43,694 nt of DNA from Eudoraea sp. (GTDB lineage Bacteria > Bacteroidota > Bacteroidia > Flavobacteriales > Flavobacteriaceae): assembly GCA_024639765.1 (NCBI GenBank), contig JAHEHU010000018.1:2113-45806 (forward strand), in the 5' to 3' direction. This document shows, piece after piece, positions 7,831 through 15,946 of this stretch. The notes beneath the pieces were generated by a model. That model saw only the letters and a list, made by a program, of their open reading frames with translations, was not told where the DNA came from and did not search any database. The translations under genes and the position numbers were made by a program. Numbering within the stretch: the stretch's first letter is position 1; each line of letters starts with the position of its first letter.

Positions 7831-9192
7831 ATGCCTAGTCTTATTCAAAAATATAATGTTCAGGGTCCTCGTTACACGAGCTATCCTACCGTGCCATATT
7901 GGGACATCAATTCTTTTTCAGGAAAAGCCTGGAAACAAACCCTGCAAAAAAGTTTTGAAGAAAGTAATGATATAGAAGGGATAAGTCTTTATATACATTT
8001 GCCTTATTGTGAAAGCATGTGCACCTTTTGCGGTTGCCATAAGCGCATCTCCAAAAGGCATGAGGTAGAAATGCCATATATTAAATCGGTATTAAAAGAA
8101 TGGCGGTTATACTGCGATCTTTTTCATACTAAACCCATAATTAAGGAATTACACCTTGGTGGAGGGACCCCTACCTTCTTTTCTCCGGAACATTTAAAGA
8201 TGTTGATCGATGGTATCTTTAGGCATGCAGAAAGATCCGATAAACACGAGTTTAGCTTTGAAGGGCATCCCAACAATACAAGCAGAGAGCACTTGCAAAC
8301 ATTATTCGATCTGGGATTCAGGCGCGTGAGTTATGGAGTTCAGGATTATAGTGAGAAAGTACAGAAGGCTATCCATAGGGTACAGCCATTTGAAAATGTG
8401 AAAAAAGTAACCGAATGGTCCAGGGAAATAGGGTACACCTCTGTGGGTCATGATATTATATTCGGACTTCCGCATCAAACAATTGAAGATATCAGAGAAA
8501 CTATTGACAAGACCAACCAATTAAGACCAGACAGGTTGGCATTTTATAGTTATGCCCATGTACCCTGGCTCAGAGGGAACGGTCAAAGAGGATTTAAAGA
8601 TGAAGATCTGCCCGGGGCGGAAGAAAAACGCCAACAATATGAGCTTGGGAAGGAATTATTGACCAAAGTAGGATATTATGAAATAGGGATGGATCATTTT
8701 GCACTCAAAAGCGATTCCCTCTACAAGGCATTTGAAACTGGTACTATGCACCGAAATTTTATGGGCTATACTAATTCTAAGACACAGTTAATGATAGGGT
8801 TGGGCGCTTCAAGTATCAGTGATAGCTGGTATAGTTTTGCACAAAATGTAAAAAGTCTGGAAGAGTACCAACATTTAGTAGACCATAACATTATCCCTAT
8901 CTATCGTGGACATCTGCTTTCTGAAGAGGATTTAATTATACGACGTCATATCCTAAATTTGATGTGCAGAATGGAAACTTCCTGGGAAGATGAAAGTCTT
9001 CAATTTAATGATTTGGAACTTGTCCTGGACCATTTATATGAAATGGAATTAGACGGCTTAGTCTATACTAAGAACAACAAACTGAGCGTTACAGAAGCAG
9101 GAAGGCCCTTTGTGCGCAATGTCTGTATGGCTTTTGATCTCTTAATGCATAGAAAAGCTCCGGAAAAAAGAGTATTTTCAATGACCATTTAA
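7831..9192 (+). CDS. hemN: Oxygen-independent coproporphyrinogen III oxidase HemN
   Basis: A 453-residue radical SAM enzyme. It decarboxylates coproporphyrinogen III to protoporphyrinogen IX without oxygen, so heme can be made under low oxygen. The cluster-binding motif CESMCTFCGC has Cys60, Cys64, Cys67 and Cys69, matching the true HemN pattern CxxxCxxCxC. LHLGGGTPTF near residue 110 is the SAM-binding region. The length matches E. coli HemN (about 457) and differs from HemW, a separate copy of which is encoded at 37511. An FNR-like site and -7 element lie just upstream, and a universal stress gene follows after 17 bp, so the two are likely co-transcribed. Confidence 0.95.
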   Translation: MPSLIQKYNVQGPRYTSYPTVPYWDINSFSGKAWKQTLQKSFEESNDIEGISLYIHLPYCESMCTFCGCHKRISKRHEVEMPYIKSVLKEWRLYCDLFHTKPIIKELHLGGGTPTFFSPEHLKMLIDGIFRHAERSDKHEFSFEGHPNNTSREHLQTLFDLGFRRVSYGVQDYSEKVQKAIHRVQPFENVKKVTEWSREIGYTSVGHDIIFGLPHQTIEDIRETIDKTNQLRPDRLAFYSYAHVPWLRGNGQRGFKDEDLPGAEEKRQQYELGKELLTKVGYYEIGMDHFALKSDSLYKAFETGTMHRNFMGYTNSKTQLMIGLGASSISDSWYSFAQNVKSLEEYQHLVDHNIIPIYRGHLLSEEDLIIRRHILNLMCRMETSWEDESLQFNDLELVLDHLYEMELDGLVYTKNNKLSVTEAGRPFVRNVCMAFDLLMHRKAPEKRVFSMTI

Positions 9193-9209
9193 CCCTTTAA
9201 AAAGAACCC

Positions 9210-10031
9210 ATGAAAACAATTATCGTCCCAGTAGATTTCTCAGAACAATCCGAATATGCTCTTAAAGTAGCAGCATCGCTCGCCAAAAAGCAGAACTTGG
9301 AGATCATTGTACTTCACATGCTCGAGTTAAATGAGGCCTTGCTTACCTCTACAGAGGGTTTTCATCCAGAACAAACTGTTTTCTTGCTGAAACATGCTGA
9401 GAAACGATTAAATGAACATTTGAATAAGGATTACCTGAAAGGAGTAAAGATCACACCTGTTATCAAGCATTTTAAAGTTTTTGGTGAGGTAAATGATATT
9501 GCCGAAAAGCACAATGCCGACCTTATTGTGATGGGTTCTCATGGCAGCGATGGGTTAAAGGAGATATTTGTAGGGTCTAATGCTGAAAAGGTTGTTAGAC
9601 ATTCGGATGTGCCTGTTCTCGTTGTAAAGGATGAAATGAAGGATTTTAAAATAGACCATTTTGTTTTTGCCTGTAATTTCAAAGGGGAAAGCTTAGCCGC
9701 TTTCCAAAAAGCGCGCAAGTTTGCAGACTCTTTAGGAGCAACCTTACATATGGTGTATATAAACACCCCGGGAGATGATTTCTTAAGTAATAATGATTCT
9801 CATGAAAAGATCAACAAATATCTTGAAAAAGCCGGCGCCAATGTGAAAGTAAATATCTACAATGATTACAGCGTAGAAAAAGGAGTGCTAAATTTTAGTG
9901 AAAGCATCAATGCGGATCTTATCGGTATCCCTACCCATGGTAGGAAGGGACTATCACACTTCTTTATGGGTAGTATAGGAGAAGATATTACCAACCATTC
10001 CAAGATTCCGGTGATAACCTTTAAGATCTAA
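9210..10031 (+). CDS. Tandem universal stress protein (two UspA domains)
   Basis: A 273-residue cytoplasmic protein with two UspA domains, each beginning with a hydrophobic strand (IIVPVDFSEQSEYAL at residue 3). The first domain has the nucleotide-binding motif G-x2-G-x9-G-S (GSHGSDGLKEIFVGSNAE). The second has PTHGRKGLSHFFMGS, where the first glycine of the motif is replaced, so ATP binding there may be weaker. It is 17 bp downstream of hemN and is probably expressed with it from the FNR-type promoter. Tandem Usp proteins of this kind commonly accompany oxygen- and energy-stress regulons. A strong terminator follows. Confidence 0.88.
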   Translation: MKTIIVPVDFSEQSEYALKVAASLAKKQNLEIIVLHMLELNEALLTSTEGFHPEQTVFLLKHAEKRLNEHLNKDYLKGVKITPVIKHFKVFGEVNDIAEKHNADLIVMGSHGSDGLKEIFVGSNAEKVVRHSDVPVLVVKDEMKDFKIDHFVFACNFKGESLAAFQKARKFADSLGATLHMVYINTPGDDFLSNNDSHEKINKYLEKAGANVKVNIYNDYSVEKGVLNFSESINADLIGIPTHGRKGLSHFFMGSIGEDITNHSKIPVITFKI

Positions 10032-10050
10032 GTAGATACTATAATAAATA

Positions 10051-10076
10051 AAAAGGGTGCGGACGCACCCTTTTTT
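10051..10076. terminator. Bidirectional intrinsic terminator between the stress gene and the MocA gene
   Basis: A perfect inverted repeat AAAAGGGTGC / GCACCCTTTT with a GGAC loop, ending in six T on the plus strand and starting with four A, so it can stop transcription from both directions. It sits between convergent genes ending at 10031 and 10087. Confidence 0.9.
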
Positions 10077-10086
10077 CATTTTTGAA

Positions 10087-11478
10087 TTATACTAATTTCA
10101 TTTGTATGGGATCCCAATCCACAGGCATTCCCCTATTATAGCTTTCATTTGCCAAAAGGGCAGCTCCTCCGGCTCGAAGCCCAAAAACAGGATCTTGTAC
10201 AATAGTTCCATGGCCACGGATCGCATTAAAAAAGGTCAGGAAATGATCATAATGTCCTCCTTTATAATTGTAAGGTGCTTTCCAGATGGTCTCACCCGTT
10301 GAGAGTGCTTCCGATCGTTTTTCCAGATCCATAGCTGCATAGGCTTTAGCCAACTCTTTTTGTTCAGCCTCTGTATAGGCGATCATAGAATAATTTCCGG
10401 GTATCTTTCCAAGTTTACTTCTGATCAGGGTAACTGAATTTTGGCCTACTTCTATGGCTCCCTCCGTTCCAATGAGTCTAAAACCACCACCATCTCCAGA
10501 CCCAGCTATAAAATTCACTCGAAAAGATGCATTGAAAGCAGCATGTGTTTCTGTTTTGGGATAGTCATAAAAGGTTAGGGTCACATCCGGGACATCACGG
10601 CCATCTTTCCAATAGCGGAGACCACCTGTAGACAATGCCCTTGTTGGACCCTTAGAATCCAGAATATGATGTAGGGAAGAAAAGGCATGCACAAAAAGGT
10701 CCCCTGCAACACCTGTTCCGTAGTCTTTGTAATTTCGCCACCTAAAGAAACGCGTTGTATCGAAGGGATGTTTAGGAGCATTACCCAGGAAGGTATCAAA
10801 GTCTACAGTTTGTGGATTAGCATCTGTGGGTATTGGATATTGCCAGGCTCCTTCGGCAGAATAGCGGTCATTGTACATATCTAGCATTACCATCTCGCCA
10901 ATGGCCCCTTCCTGATATAATTGCTTTGCTTTCTCATTTCCCAGGGAGGACATACCCTGGCTTCCAATCTGACAAACAACCTTTGACCTTTTTTGGGCTT
11001 CAATTATCCCTGCCCCTTCTTCAAATTTTTGTACCATAGGCTTTTCGCAATAGACCGCTTTGCCTGCATGTAACGCATCAATAGTGATTCTTGTATGCCA
11101 ATGGTCTGGAGTTGCGACGATCACTGCATCCACATCTTTACGAGCAAGGATCTCCCGGTAATCCCTGGTGGTAAACAAATTAGTTCCCCAAAGCTCTTTT
11201 GCCCTTTCCAGTCTGCCGGTATACAGATCACATACAGCCACTAATTTTACTCCTGCTACCTTTAAGGCAGTAGAAGTATCATAGATACCCTGTATACCAG
11301 ATCCAATTAGGGCAAGGTTGATGTTGTCATTGGCTGAGTATTTTGGGGAAGTGTATTCTCTTTTAAGGAGTATTTCCTTGTTTCCTTTGGAAGCAATTAT
11401 ATAAGGAGTGCTTCCCAATGCGGCGGTGCCCAGGGTGGCCTTTTTAATAAAGGATCTGCGAGACTTATTCTTCTTCAT
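10087..11478 (-). CDS. Gfo/Idh/MocA-family oxidoreductase with twin-arginine signal
   Basis: A 463-residue protein from ATG 11478. This start is chosen because it opens a Tat-type leader (KSRRSFIKKATLGTAALG); the frame runs 23 codons further up without signal-like sequence. The mature protein has a Rossmann motif IGSGIQGIYD and the dehydrogenase lysine motif VYCEKPMVQK, so unlike the GH109 protein at 6363 it keeps the EKP lysine of true sugar dehydrogenases. DHWHTRITI is also family-typical. It probably oxidises a sugar or cyclitol in the periplasm with bound NAD(P). The substrate is unknown. It lies 88 bp after the DUF1643 gene and may be transcribed separately. Confidence 0.85.
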   Translation of the reverse strand: MKKNKSRRSFIKKATLGTAALGSTPYIIASKGNKEILLKREYTSPKYSANDNINLALIGSGIQGIYDTSTALKVAGVKLVAVCDLYTGRLERAKELWGTNLFTTRDYREILARKDVDAVIVATPDHWHTRITIDALHAGKAVYCEKPMVQKFEEGAGIIEAQKRSKVVCQIGSQGMSSLGNEKAKQLYQEGAIGEMVMLDMYNDRYSAEGAWQYPIPTDANPQTVDFDTFLGNAPKHPFDTTRFFRWRNYKDYGTGVAGDLFVHAFSSLHHILDSKGPTRALSTGGLRYWKDGRDVPDVTLTFYDYPKTETHAAFNASFRVNFIAGSGDGGGFRLIGTEGAIEVGQNSVTLIRSKLGKIPGNYSMIAYTEAEQKELAKAYAAMDLEKRSEALSTGETIWKAPYNYKGGHYDHFLTFFNAIRGHGTIVQDPVFGLRAGGAALLANESYNRGMPVDWDPIQMKLV

Positions 11479-11566
11479 AGTAATGGTATTTGTGCGTACG
11501 AGAGGTAAGAAAGATACGGATTTTTCAATTTTTATGATCCTTGACAAATGGAGTATAATCTAACCT

Positions 11567-12070
11567 TTAGGGTGTATAGCCCATAATAAAATTAGAATAA
11601 CTTCCTCTGGATGGATGTTTCCTGGTGATCAATACCTTTTTATTTTCATCTACCCGAATCATTTTTAAGATTGCTTGTTGCCTTTCGATAAAAGGATTGT
11701 TCTTTCCCCAGGCGATCAGAATAGAATCTGCTTTTTGAATAGCGTTCTTGATATACTGGTCGTTCTCAGGGCCAATATCCGTGGATTTTCCCTTAAAATT
11801 TTTCGTTTGTATACGAGCAAATTGATTTACGATGAGAATCTTAGATACCTTGCTAAATTCTGCATATTCCTTTTGAAAGATCAGCGTTTCTAAAAACTGA
11901 ACCGATTTATCGGCAAATTCTCGTCCTGCAACGCTGGGGTTTTGCATGATTACACATAGTACCTCTCCCTTTTTTCTTGTAGTGTGTTCAATGGAAAGAA
12001 GAAAACGGTACTTGCCGCAATTTGAAAATAGTGGGTGGGCCACAACACAAGCAATATGCTGATGCCTCAT
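11567..12070 (-). CDS. DUF1643 domain protein
   Basis: A 167-residue soluble protein. The segments VIMQNPSVAGREFADKSV near residue 40, VNQFARIQT near 82 and ILIAWGKNN near 117 are characteristic of DUF1643 (the MxNPS...D and WG motifs). No biochemical function is established for this family. The gene starts 1 bp after the deoD stop, so it is the tail of the CoA-transferase, deoC, deoD operon. A link to nucleoside or nucleic acid metabolism is possible, but the position is the only evidence. Confidence 0.75.
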   Translation of the reverse strand: MRHQHIACVVAHPLFSNCGKYRFLLSIEHTTRKKGEVLCVIMQNPSVAGREFADKSVQFLETLIFQKEYAEFSKVSKILIVNQFARIQTKNFKGKSTDIGPENDQYIKNAIQKADSILIAWGKNNPFIERQQAILKMIRVDENKKVLITRKHPSRGSYSNFIMGYTP

Positions 12071-12071
12071 C

Positions 12072-12770
12072 TTATGTTATATTCAAGGCAATGTCTACCA
12101 TTTGTTTAAAGCTGGTCTCTCGTTCTTCGGAGGAAGTAGATTCTTTTGTTACCAATGAATCTGAAATGGTGAGTATAGATAAAGCGTTTACTTTATGTTT
12201 CGCAGCGATGGTGTACAGTGCTGCAGTTTCCATCTCAACGCATAAGACGCCGTGATCTGCCCATTTCTTAAAACTTTCCGGATCATCCTCATAGAAAGCA
12301 TCACTCGTTAATATATTCCCTGCTTTTATTGGAATCTTTTGTTGGTCCGCAAACGTTATGGCTTTTTTAAAAAGATCGAAGTTGGCAGTTGGGGCAAAAT
12401 GACCCCCATAAAACCGTCTGTCATTTATGGCTGAGTTGGTGGAGGCTGCCATGGCCAAAACCACATCTCTCAGGCCAACATCTTTTTGGAAACTGCCGGC
12501 GGTCCCAACGCGTATCAGGGTTTTTACTCCATAATCCACAATGAGTTCGTGATAGTATATTAAAGCCGATGGAATTCCCATGCCACTGCCCTGTACAGAG
12601 ATACGTTTCCCCTTGTGAGTACCTGTAAAGCCCAGCATACCCCTAACTTTATTATAACAAGTAACGTCTTCCAAAAAATTTTCTGCGATCCATTGAGCGC
12701 GCAAAGGATCACCCGGTAATAGGACCGTTTCGGCAATAGCTCCTTTTTTGGCATCGATATGTGTACTCAT
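12072..12770 (-). CDS. deoD: Purine nucleoside phosphorylase DeoD
   Basis: A 232-residue cytoplasmic enzyme of the hexameric PNP family. It splits purine (deoxy)nucleosides with phosphate into base and (deoxy)ribose 1-phosphate. Motifs are [14 protein letters not shown] (phosphate loop, residues 17-30), RVGTAGS near 88, [10 protein letters not shown] near 183 and the SDSLVT segment near 205, whose Asp is the catalytic acid. The length is close to E. coli DeoD (239). It follows deoC by 10 bp, the usual pairing in deoxyribonucleoside salvage; no phosphopentomutase is encoded in the window. Confidence 0.94.
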   Translation of the reverse strand: MSTHIDAKKGAIAETVLLPGDPLRAQWIAENFLEDVTCYNKVRGMLGFTGTHKGKRISVQGSGMGIPSALIYYHELIVDYGVKTLIRVGTAGSFQKDVGLRDVVLAMAASTNSAINDRRFYGGHFAPTANFDLFKKAITFADQQKIPIKAGNILTSDAFYEDDPESFKKWADHGVLCVEMETAALYTIAAKHKVNALSILTISDSLVTKESTSSEERETSFKQMVDIALNIT

Positions 12771-12780
12771 AGTTATTGTT

Positions 12781-13422
12781 TTAGGATTCCATCATTTGCA
12801 CTCCGGCGGAGGCACCAATGCGCGCAGCACCCGCTTTAATGTACCCCAAAGCCGTGGCTTTGTCACGGATACCGCCAGAAGCTTTGATCTGGGCTTTTAC
12901 TCCCACACTTTGCTTCATGATCTGTACAGCTTTCAATGTGGCTCCTGCGGTACCAAATCCTGTAGAGGTTTTTACGAAATCTGCACCTCCTTCTAAGCAA
13001 AGTTTACAGGCTGTAGCTATTTCATCTTCAGATAAATAACAGGTTTCAAGGATCACTTTTAAAATAGCTTTGCCAATACTGTCTTTTATAGTTTTGATCT
13101 CTTCTGTAATCTCGGCATGCAAACCCGACTTAAACCACCCCAGGTTCATTACCATATCTATCTCATTGGCTCCTTGTGCTACACAGAATTTTGCTTCAGC
13201 CACTTTAATTTCAGTGGCCATGGCACCCAAGGGAAATCCTATCACTGCTGCTATTTTCACTCCGGAGTTCTCCAGTACTTCTTTTGCCAGAGAAACGTAG
13301 CAACTATTTATACAAACCGCATAGAAATCATATTGTATGGCTTCGGCACACAGCGTTCGTATATCCGCTGCAGTTGCGGTTGGTTTTAATAAGGTATGAT
13401 CAATATACTGGTTCAGTAACAT
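12781..13422 (-). CDS. deoC: Deoxyribose-phosphate aldolase DeoC
   Basis: A 213-residue TIM-barrel class I aldolase that cleaves 2-deoxyribose 5-phosphate to acetaldehyde and glyceraldehyde 3-phosphate. [10 protein letters not shown] is at the N-terminus. Lys151 in VKTSTGF forms the Schiff base, Lys180 in IKASGGIRD is the second active-site lysine, and Asp89 in EIDMVMN is the proton-relay acid. It sits between the CoA-transferase gene (13 bp upstream) and deoD (10 bp downstream). Acetaldehyde made here could become acetyl units, which might explain an acetyl-CoA-handling gene in the same operon; that link is inference. Confidence 0.95.
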   Translation of the reverse strand: MLLNQYIDHTLLKPTATAADIRTLCAEAIQYDFYAVCINSCYVSLAKEVLENSGVKIAAVIGFPLGAMATEIKVAEAKFCVAQGANEIDMVMNLGWFKSGLHAEITEEIKTIKDSIGKAILKVILETCYLSEDEIATACKLCLEGGADFVKTSTGFGTAGATLKAVQIMKQSVGVKAQIKASGGIRDKATALGYIKAGAARIGASAGVQMMES

Positions 13423-13435
13423 TCTTCAGGATTCA

Positions 13436-14707
13436 TTAATCGCGTTCAAATCGCTCATAGGCTGCTTTAGAAAGGGCTTCCCTATGATCTGGATGGGCTA
13501 TTGATATAAGGGCCTTGGCCCTTTGATGCAAGTTCATTCCAAACAGATTTACTACGCCATACTCGGTTGCAACATAATGTACATGAGCCCGGGTAGTGGT
13601 AACTCCTGCTCCCACCTTTAAAAGCGGTGTGATCTTAGAGATACCTTTTTTGGTTTGGGATGTAAATGCGAAAATAGGTTTTCCACCCCAGGATAATGAA
13701 GCCGCCCGGATAAAGTCCATTTGTCCTCCAACACCCGAAAATTGTTTAGTTCCAACACTATCTGCACAAATCTGCCCGGTAAGATCTATTTCTATGGCAC
13801 TGTTGATGGCAGTAACTTTTGGGTTTTGCAGGATCACATTGGTGTCATTAGTATAGGCTGCTTCCTTGAAATTAACGATAGGATTATCATCAACAAAGTC
13901 GTACAGGGCCTTGGTGCCTGAAGCAAAACAAGTTACAATTCTTCCTGATTTCAACGTTTTTTCTTCCCCGGTGATGACTCCCTTTTCAACGAGGGGAAGA
14001 AGTCCGTCCGAAAACATTTCTGTATGAATACCCAATCGTTTATGGCCATATAAATTGGTCAGCACGGCATTTGGGATGTTACCTATACCTAGTTGTAGCG
14101 TAGCACCATCTTCAATTAGTTCGGCCACATTTTTTCCGATCTGATGCTCAATTTCAGATATCTCAGCCATTTCATGTGTATGAAGCGGTTCATTCACCTC
14201 AATAGCCGCATTGATCTCGGAAAAGTGGATGATTCCATCGCCATGTGTTCTTGGTACCTGGGGATTGATCTGTGCAATGACCAATTTAGCTGTTTTTATA
14301 GCTGGCAAGGTTACATCTACAGATAAACCAAGAGAACAGTATCCATGTTTGTCCGGGAGGGACACCTGTATAATTGCTACGTCTAGTGGCAGTATATTCC
14401 TTCTGAAAAGCAGGTGAATTTCACTCAGAAAGATAGGGATATAGTCGCCTTTATTCGTATTTACTGCATTACGGACATTACCACCAACAAAGCAACTATT
14501 TATAGTGAATGCTTTGTTATAGGGAGGATTGGCATAATTAACTGTTCCTTCCGTGTGGATGGAGATAATCTCCACATTTTCCAATTCCTTATATCGTTCT
14601 GAAATAGCATTGATAAGTGTATTTGGGGTCATTGCGGCCCCTTGTAAAAAAATACGGTCACCAGATTTAACCAGGGAAGCCGCTTCCGTCTTTGAGACTA
14701 TCTTCAT
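13436..14707 (-). CDS. Acetyl-CoA hydrolase / 4-hydroxybutyrate CoA-transferase family protein
   Basis: A 423-residue class I CoA-transferase. GDRIFLQGAAMTPN near residue 16 is the N-terminal family motif, GIGNIPNAV near 207 the oxyanion loop, and Glu230 in IHTEMFSDG the residue expected to form the glutamyl-CoA thioester. GVGGQMDFIRAA near 325 is the second conserved block. It would move CoA between acetate and another carboxylic acid, or hydrolyse acetyl-CoA. It leads an operon with deoC, deoD and DUF1643. A TGAC-N4-GTCA palindrome at 14738-14749 lies 30 bp upstream of the start and may mark control by the Crp/Fnr regulator. Confidence 0.88.
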   Translation of the reverse strand: MKIVSKTEAASLVKSGDRIFLQGAAMTPNTLINAISERYKELENVEIISIHTEGTVNYANPPYNKAFTINSCFVGGNVRNAVNTNKGDYIPIFLSEIHLLFRRNILPLDVAIIQVSLPDKHGYCSLGLSVDVTLPAIKTAKLVIAQINPQVPRTHGDGIIHFSEINAAIEVNEPLHTHEMAEISEIEHQIGKNVAELIEDGATLQLGIGNIPNAVLTNLYGHKRLGIHTEMFSDGLLPLVEKGVITGEEKTLKSGRIVTCFASGTKALYDFVDDNPIVNFKEAAYTNDTNVILQNPKVTAINSAIEIDLTGQICADSVGTKQFSGVGGQMDFIRAASLSWGGKPIFAFTSQTKKGISKITPLLKVGAGVTTTRAHVHYVATEYGVVNLFGMNLHQRAKALISIAHPDHREALSKAAYERFERD

Positions 14708-14737
14708 GTTCTTTATTTAGGTATATTTTATGATCAT

Positions 14738-14749
14738 TGACAAATGTCA
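14738..14749. promoter_or_regulatory. Candidate Crp/Fnr palindrome upstream of the CoA-transferase gene
   Basis: TGACAAATGTCA, the same TGAC-N4-GTCA form as the sites before ccoS and the second stress gene. Unlike those, no TAnnTTTG-like element lies 23 bp further on: that position is the ribosome binding region of the CoA-transferase gene. If functional it more likely overlaps the core promoter, which would suggest repression. Confidence 0.4.
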
Positions 14750-15457
14750 TTAAGGTTGATGACATTCAATTTGGGTGTTCACAACTTCTGTCATAGGTTT
14801 AGGAGACACATATGGAATGCCTAATCCCAGACCTCTTAAAATAAATAGGACCCCCACTAATATTACAAAGATGGGAATAAGTTGCCGAATTCTTTTTCTT
14901 AGCGGGGTTTTCAATAGTTTCCCCAATATAGCTGCACTGGTCATAAGGGGCACAGTACCCAAACCAAACAACATCATATAAATGGAACCCTCCAGAGGTG
15001 AGGCCATAGCGATGGAAGCAAACAGCGCCATATAGACCAATCCACAGGGCAAAAAGCCATTTAGGAAGCCGATGGTTACAAAAGTGTCTGCCGTACGTTT
15101 TTTAAGCAAGGCGCCCAGCCGGGACTTAATTTTGGAAATGATACTATAAATGGGTTTTGATATACGGTAGGTGTTCAACTTATTTTGAGGGATCACGACG
15201 GCAAGGATCATAAGAATGCCCATTCCAATAGAAAGGTATTGTTGCGCACCAAATACATAAAGTCCCTTCCCAAAAAAACCGAAGGCTAGTCCTAAAAGGG
15301 CATAGGCAGCCATTCTGCCTATATGATATACCAAGACCTGCATGGACATTTTAAACCGATCACTCCTGTCTAGTGGCAGCATAAAAGCAATAGGTCCACA
15401 CATGCCAACGCAGTGCAAACTTCCCATAAGGCCCAATAAAAATGCCGTATATACCAT
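14750..15457 (-). CDS. SafE/TauE-like membrane protein, cbb3 oxidase-associated
   Basis: A 235-residue polytopic membrane protein with about six hydrophobic segments. It starts with LLGLMGSLHCVGMCGPIAF, the HCxxMCG motif of the sulfite exporter TauE/SafE-like family that often accompanies cbb3 oxidase and copper-handling genes. NGFLPCGLVYMAL near residue 135 is the matching second conserved segment with Cys. The Cys and His positions suggest metal or thiol handling in the membrane. It is the last gene of the cco operon, 8 bp after ccoH, so a role in oxidase assembly is likely, but the exact chemistry is not known. Confidence 0.75.
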   Translation of the reverse strand: MVYTAFLLGLMGSLHCVGMCGPIAFMLPLDRSDRFKMSMQVLVYHIGRMAAYALLGLAFGFFGKGLYVFGAQQYLSIGMGILMILAVVIPQNKLNTYRISKPIYSIISKIKSRLGALLKKRTADTFVTIGFLNGFLPCGLVYMALFASIAMASPLEGSIYMMLFGLGTVPLMTSAAILGKLLKTPLRKRIRQLIPIFVILVGVLFILRGLGLGIPYVSPKPMTEVVNTQIECHQP

Positions 15458-15465
15458 AGAGGTGT

Positions 15466-15912
15466 TTAATAGGTCATACTTTTCTTTACCAGATAGTTCT
15501 TTCCTTGATAGTTCCAGTTTACTTTAATGTCCCAGCGACCATCCAACAAACGTTTGTCAGGTATGAGCAAATGTGCATTGGATAAACTTAAGGGTAAGTC
15601 AAAATCCAAGTGTTTATTGGACGGTCTGTAAAGGGACACTGTGCCGCTAATTTTGGTGGGATCCATATCTTTGGGAAATAAGATCTGTAATCCTTCTTCA
15701 GCTCTTATGATCTCTAATGGGAATGGAAGTGTATTTGCTTCCTTTTCCGCATCTATTTCTTTTTGAAATACCAATTCGTTCTTGTAATACTCTTCGGTAA
15801 CAAGATCGTGATTGGCACGGTCATCCATATTCATTCTGACCACAAAAAATAATATAAAGCCAATAAAAGCTATAAACGCTAAAACAATTCCCGTTCCCCA
15901 ATTAATTTTCAT
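15466..15912 (-). CDS. ccoH: FixH/CcoH-family cbb3 oxidase assembly protein
   Basis: A 148-residue protein with one N-terminal membrane segment (GIVLAFIAFIGFILFFVVRM) and a periplasmic domain containing LYRPSNKHLDFDLPLSL and DGRWDIKVNWNYQGKNY, the beta-rich FixH fold. FixH/CcoH is needed for assembly or stability of cbb3 oxidase. The position supports the call: it follows ccoG by 34 bp and precedes the SafE-like gene by 8 bp. Sequence conservation in this family is low, so context carries much of the weight. Confidence 0.85.
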   Translation of the reverse strand: MKINWGTGIVLAFIAFIGFILFFVVRMNMDDRANHDLVTEEYYKNELVFQKEIDAEKEANTLPFPLEIIRAEEGLQILFPKDMDPTKISGTVSLYRPSNKHLDFDLPLSLSNAHLLIPDKRLLDGRWDIKVNWNYQGKNYLVKKSMTY

Positions 15913-15946
15913 CTTTTTCTTTTTTAAATGTATTATAGGCTCTGTA

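Noticed and set aside
10087-14707. Single operon extending to the MocA gene
   Set aside because: An 88-bp gap separates DUF1643 and the MocA gene; co-transcription is possible but not supported.
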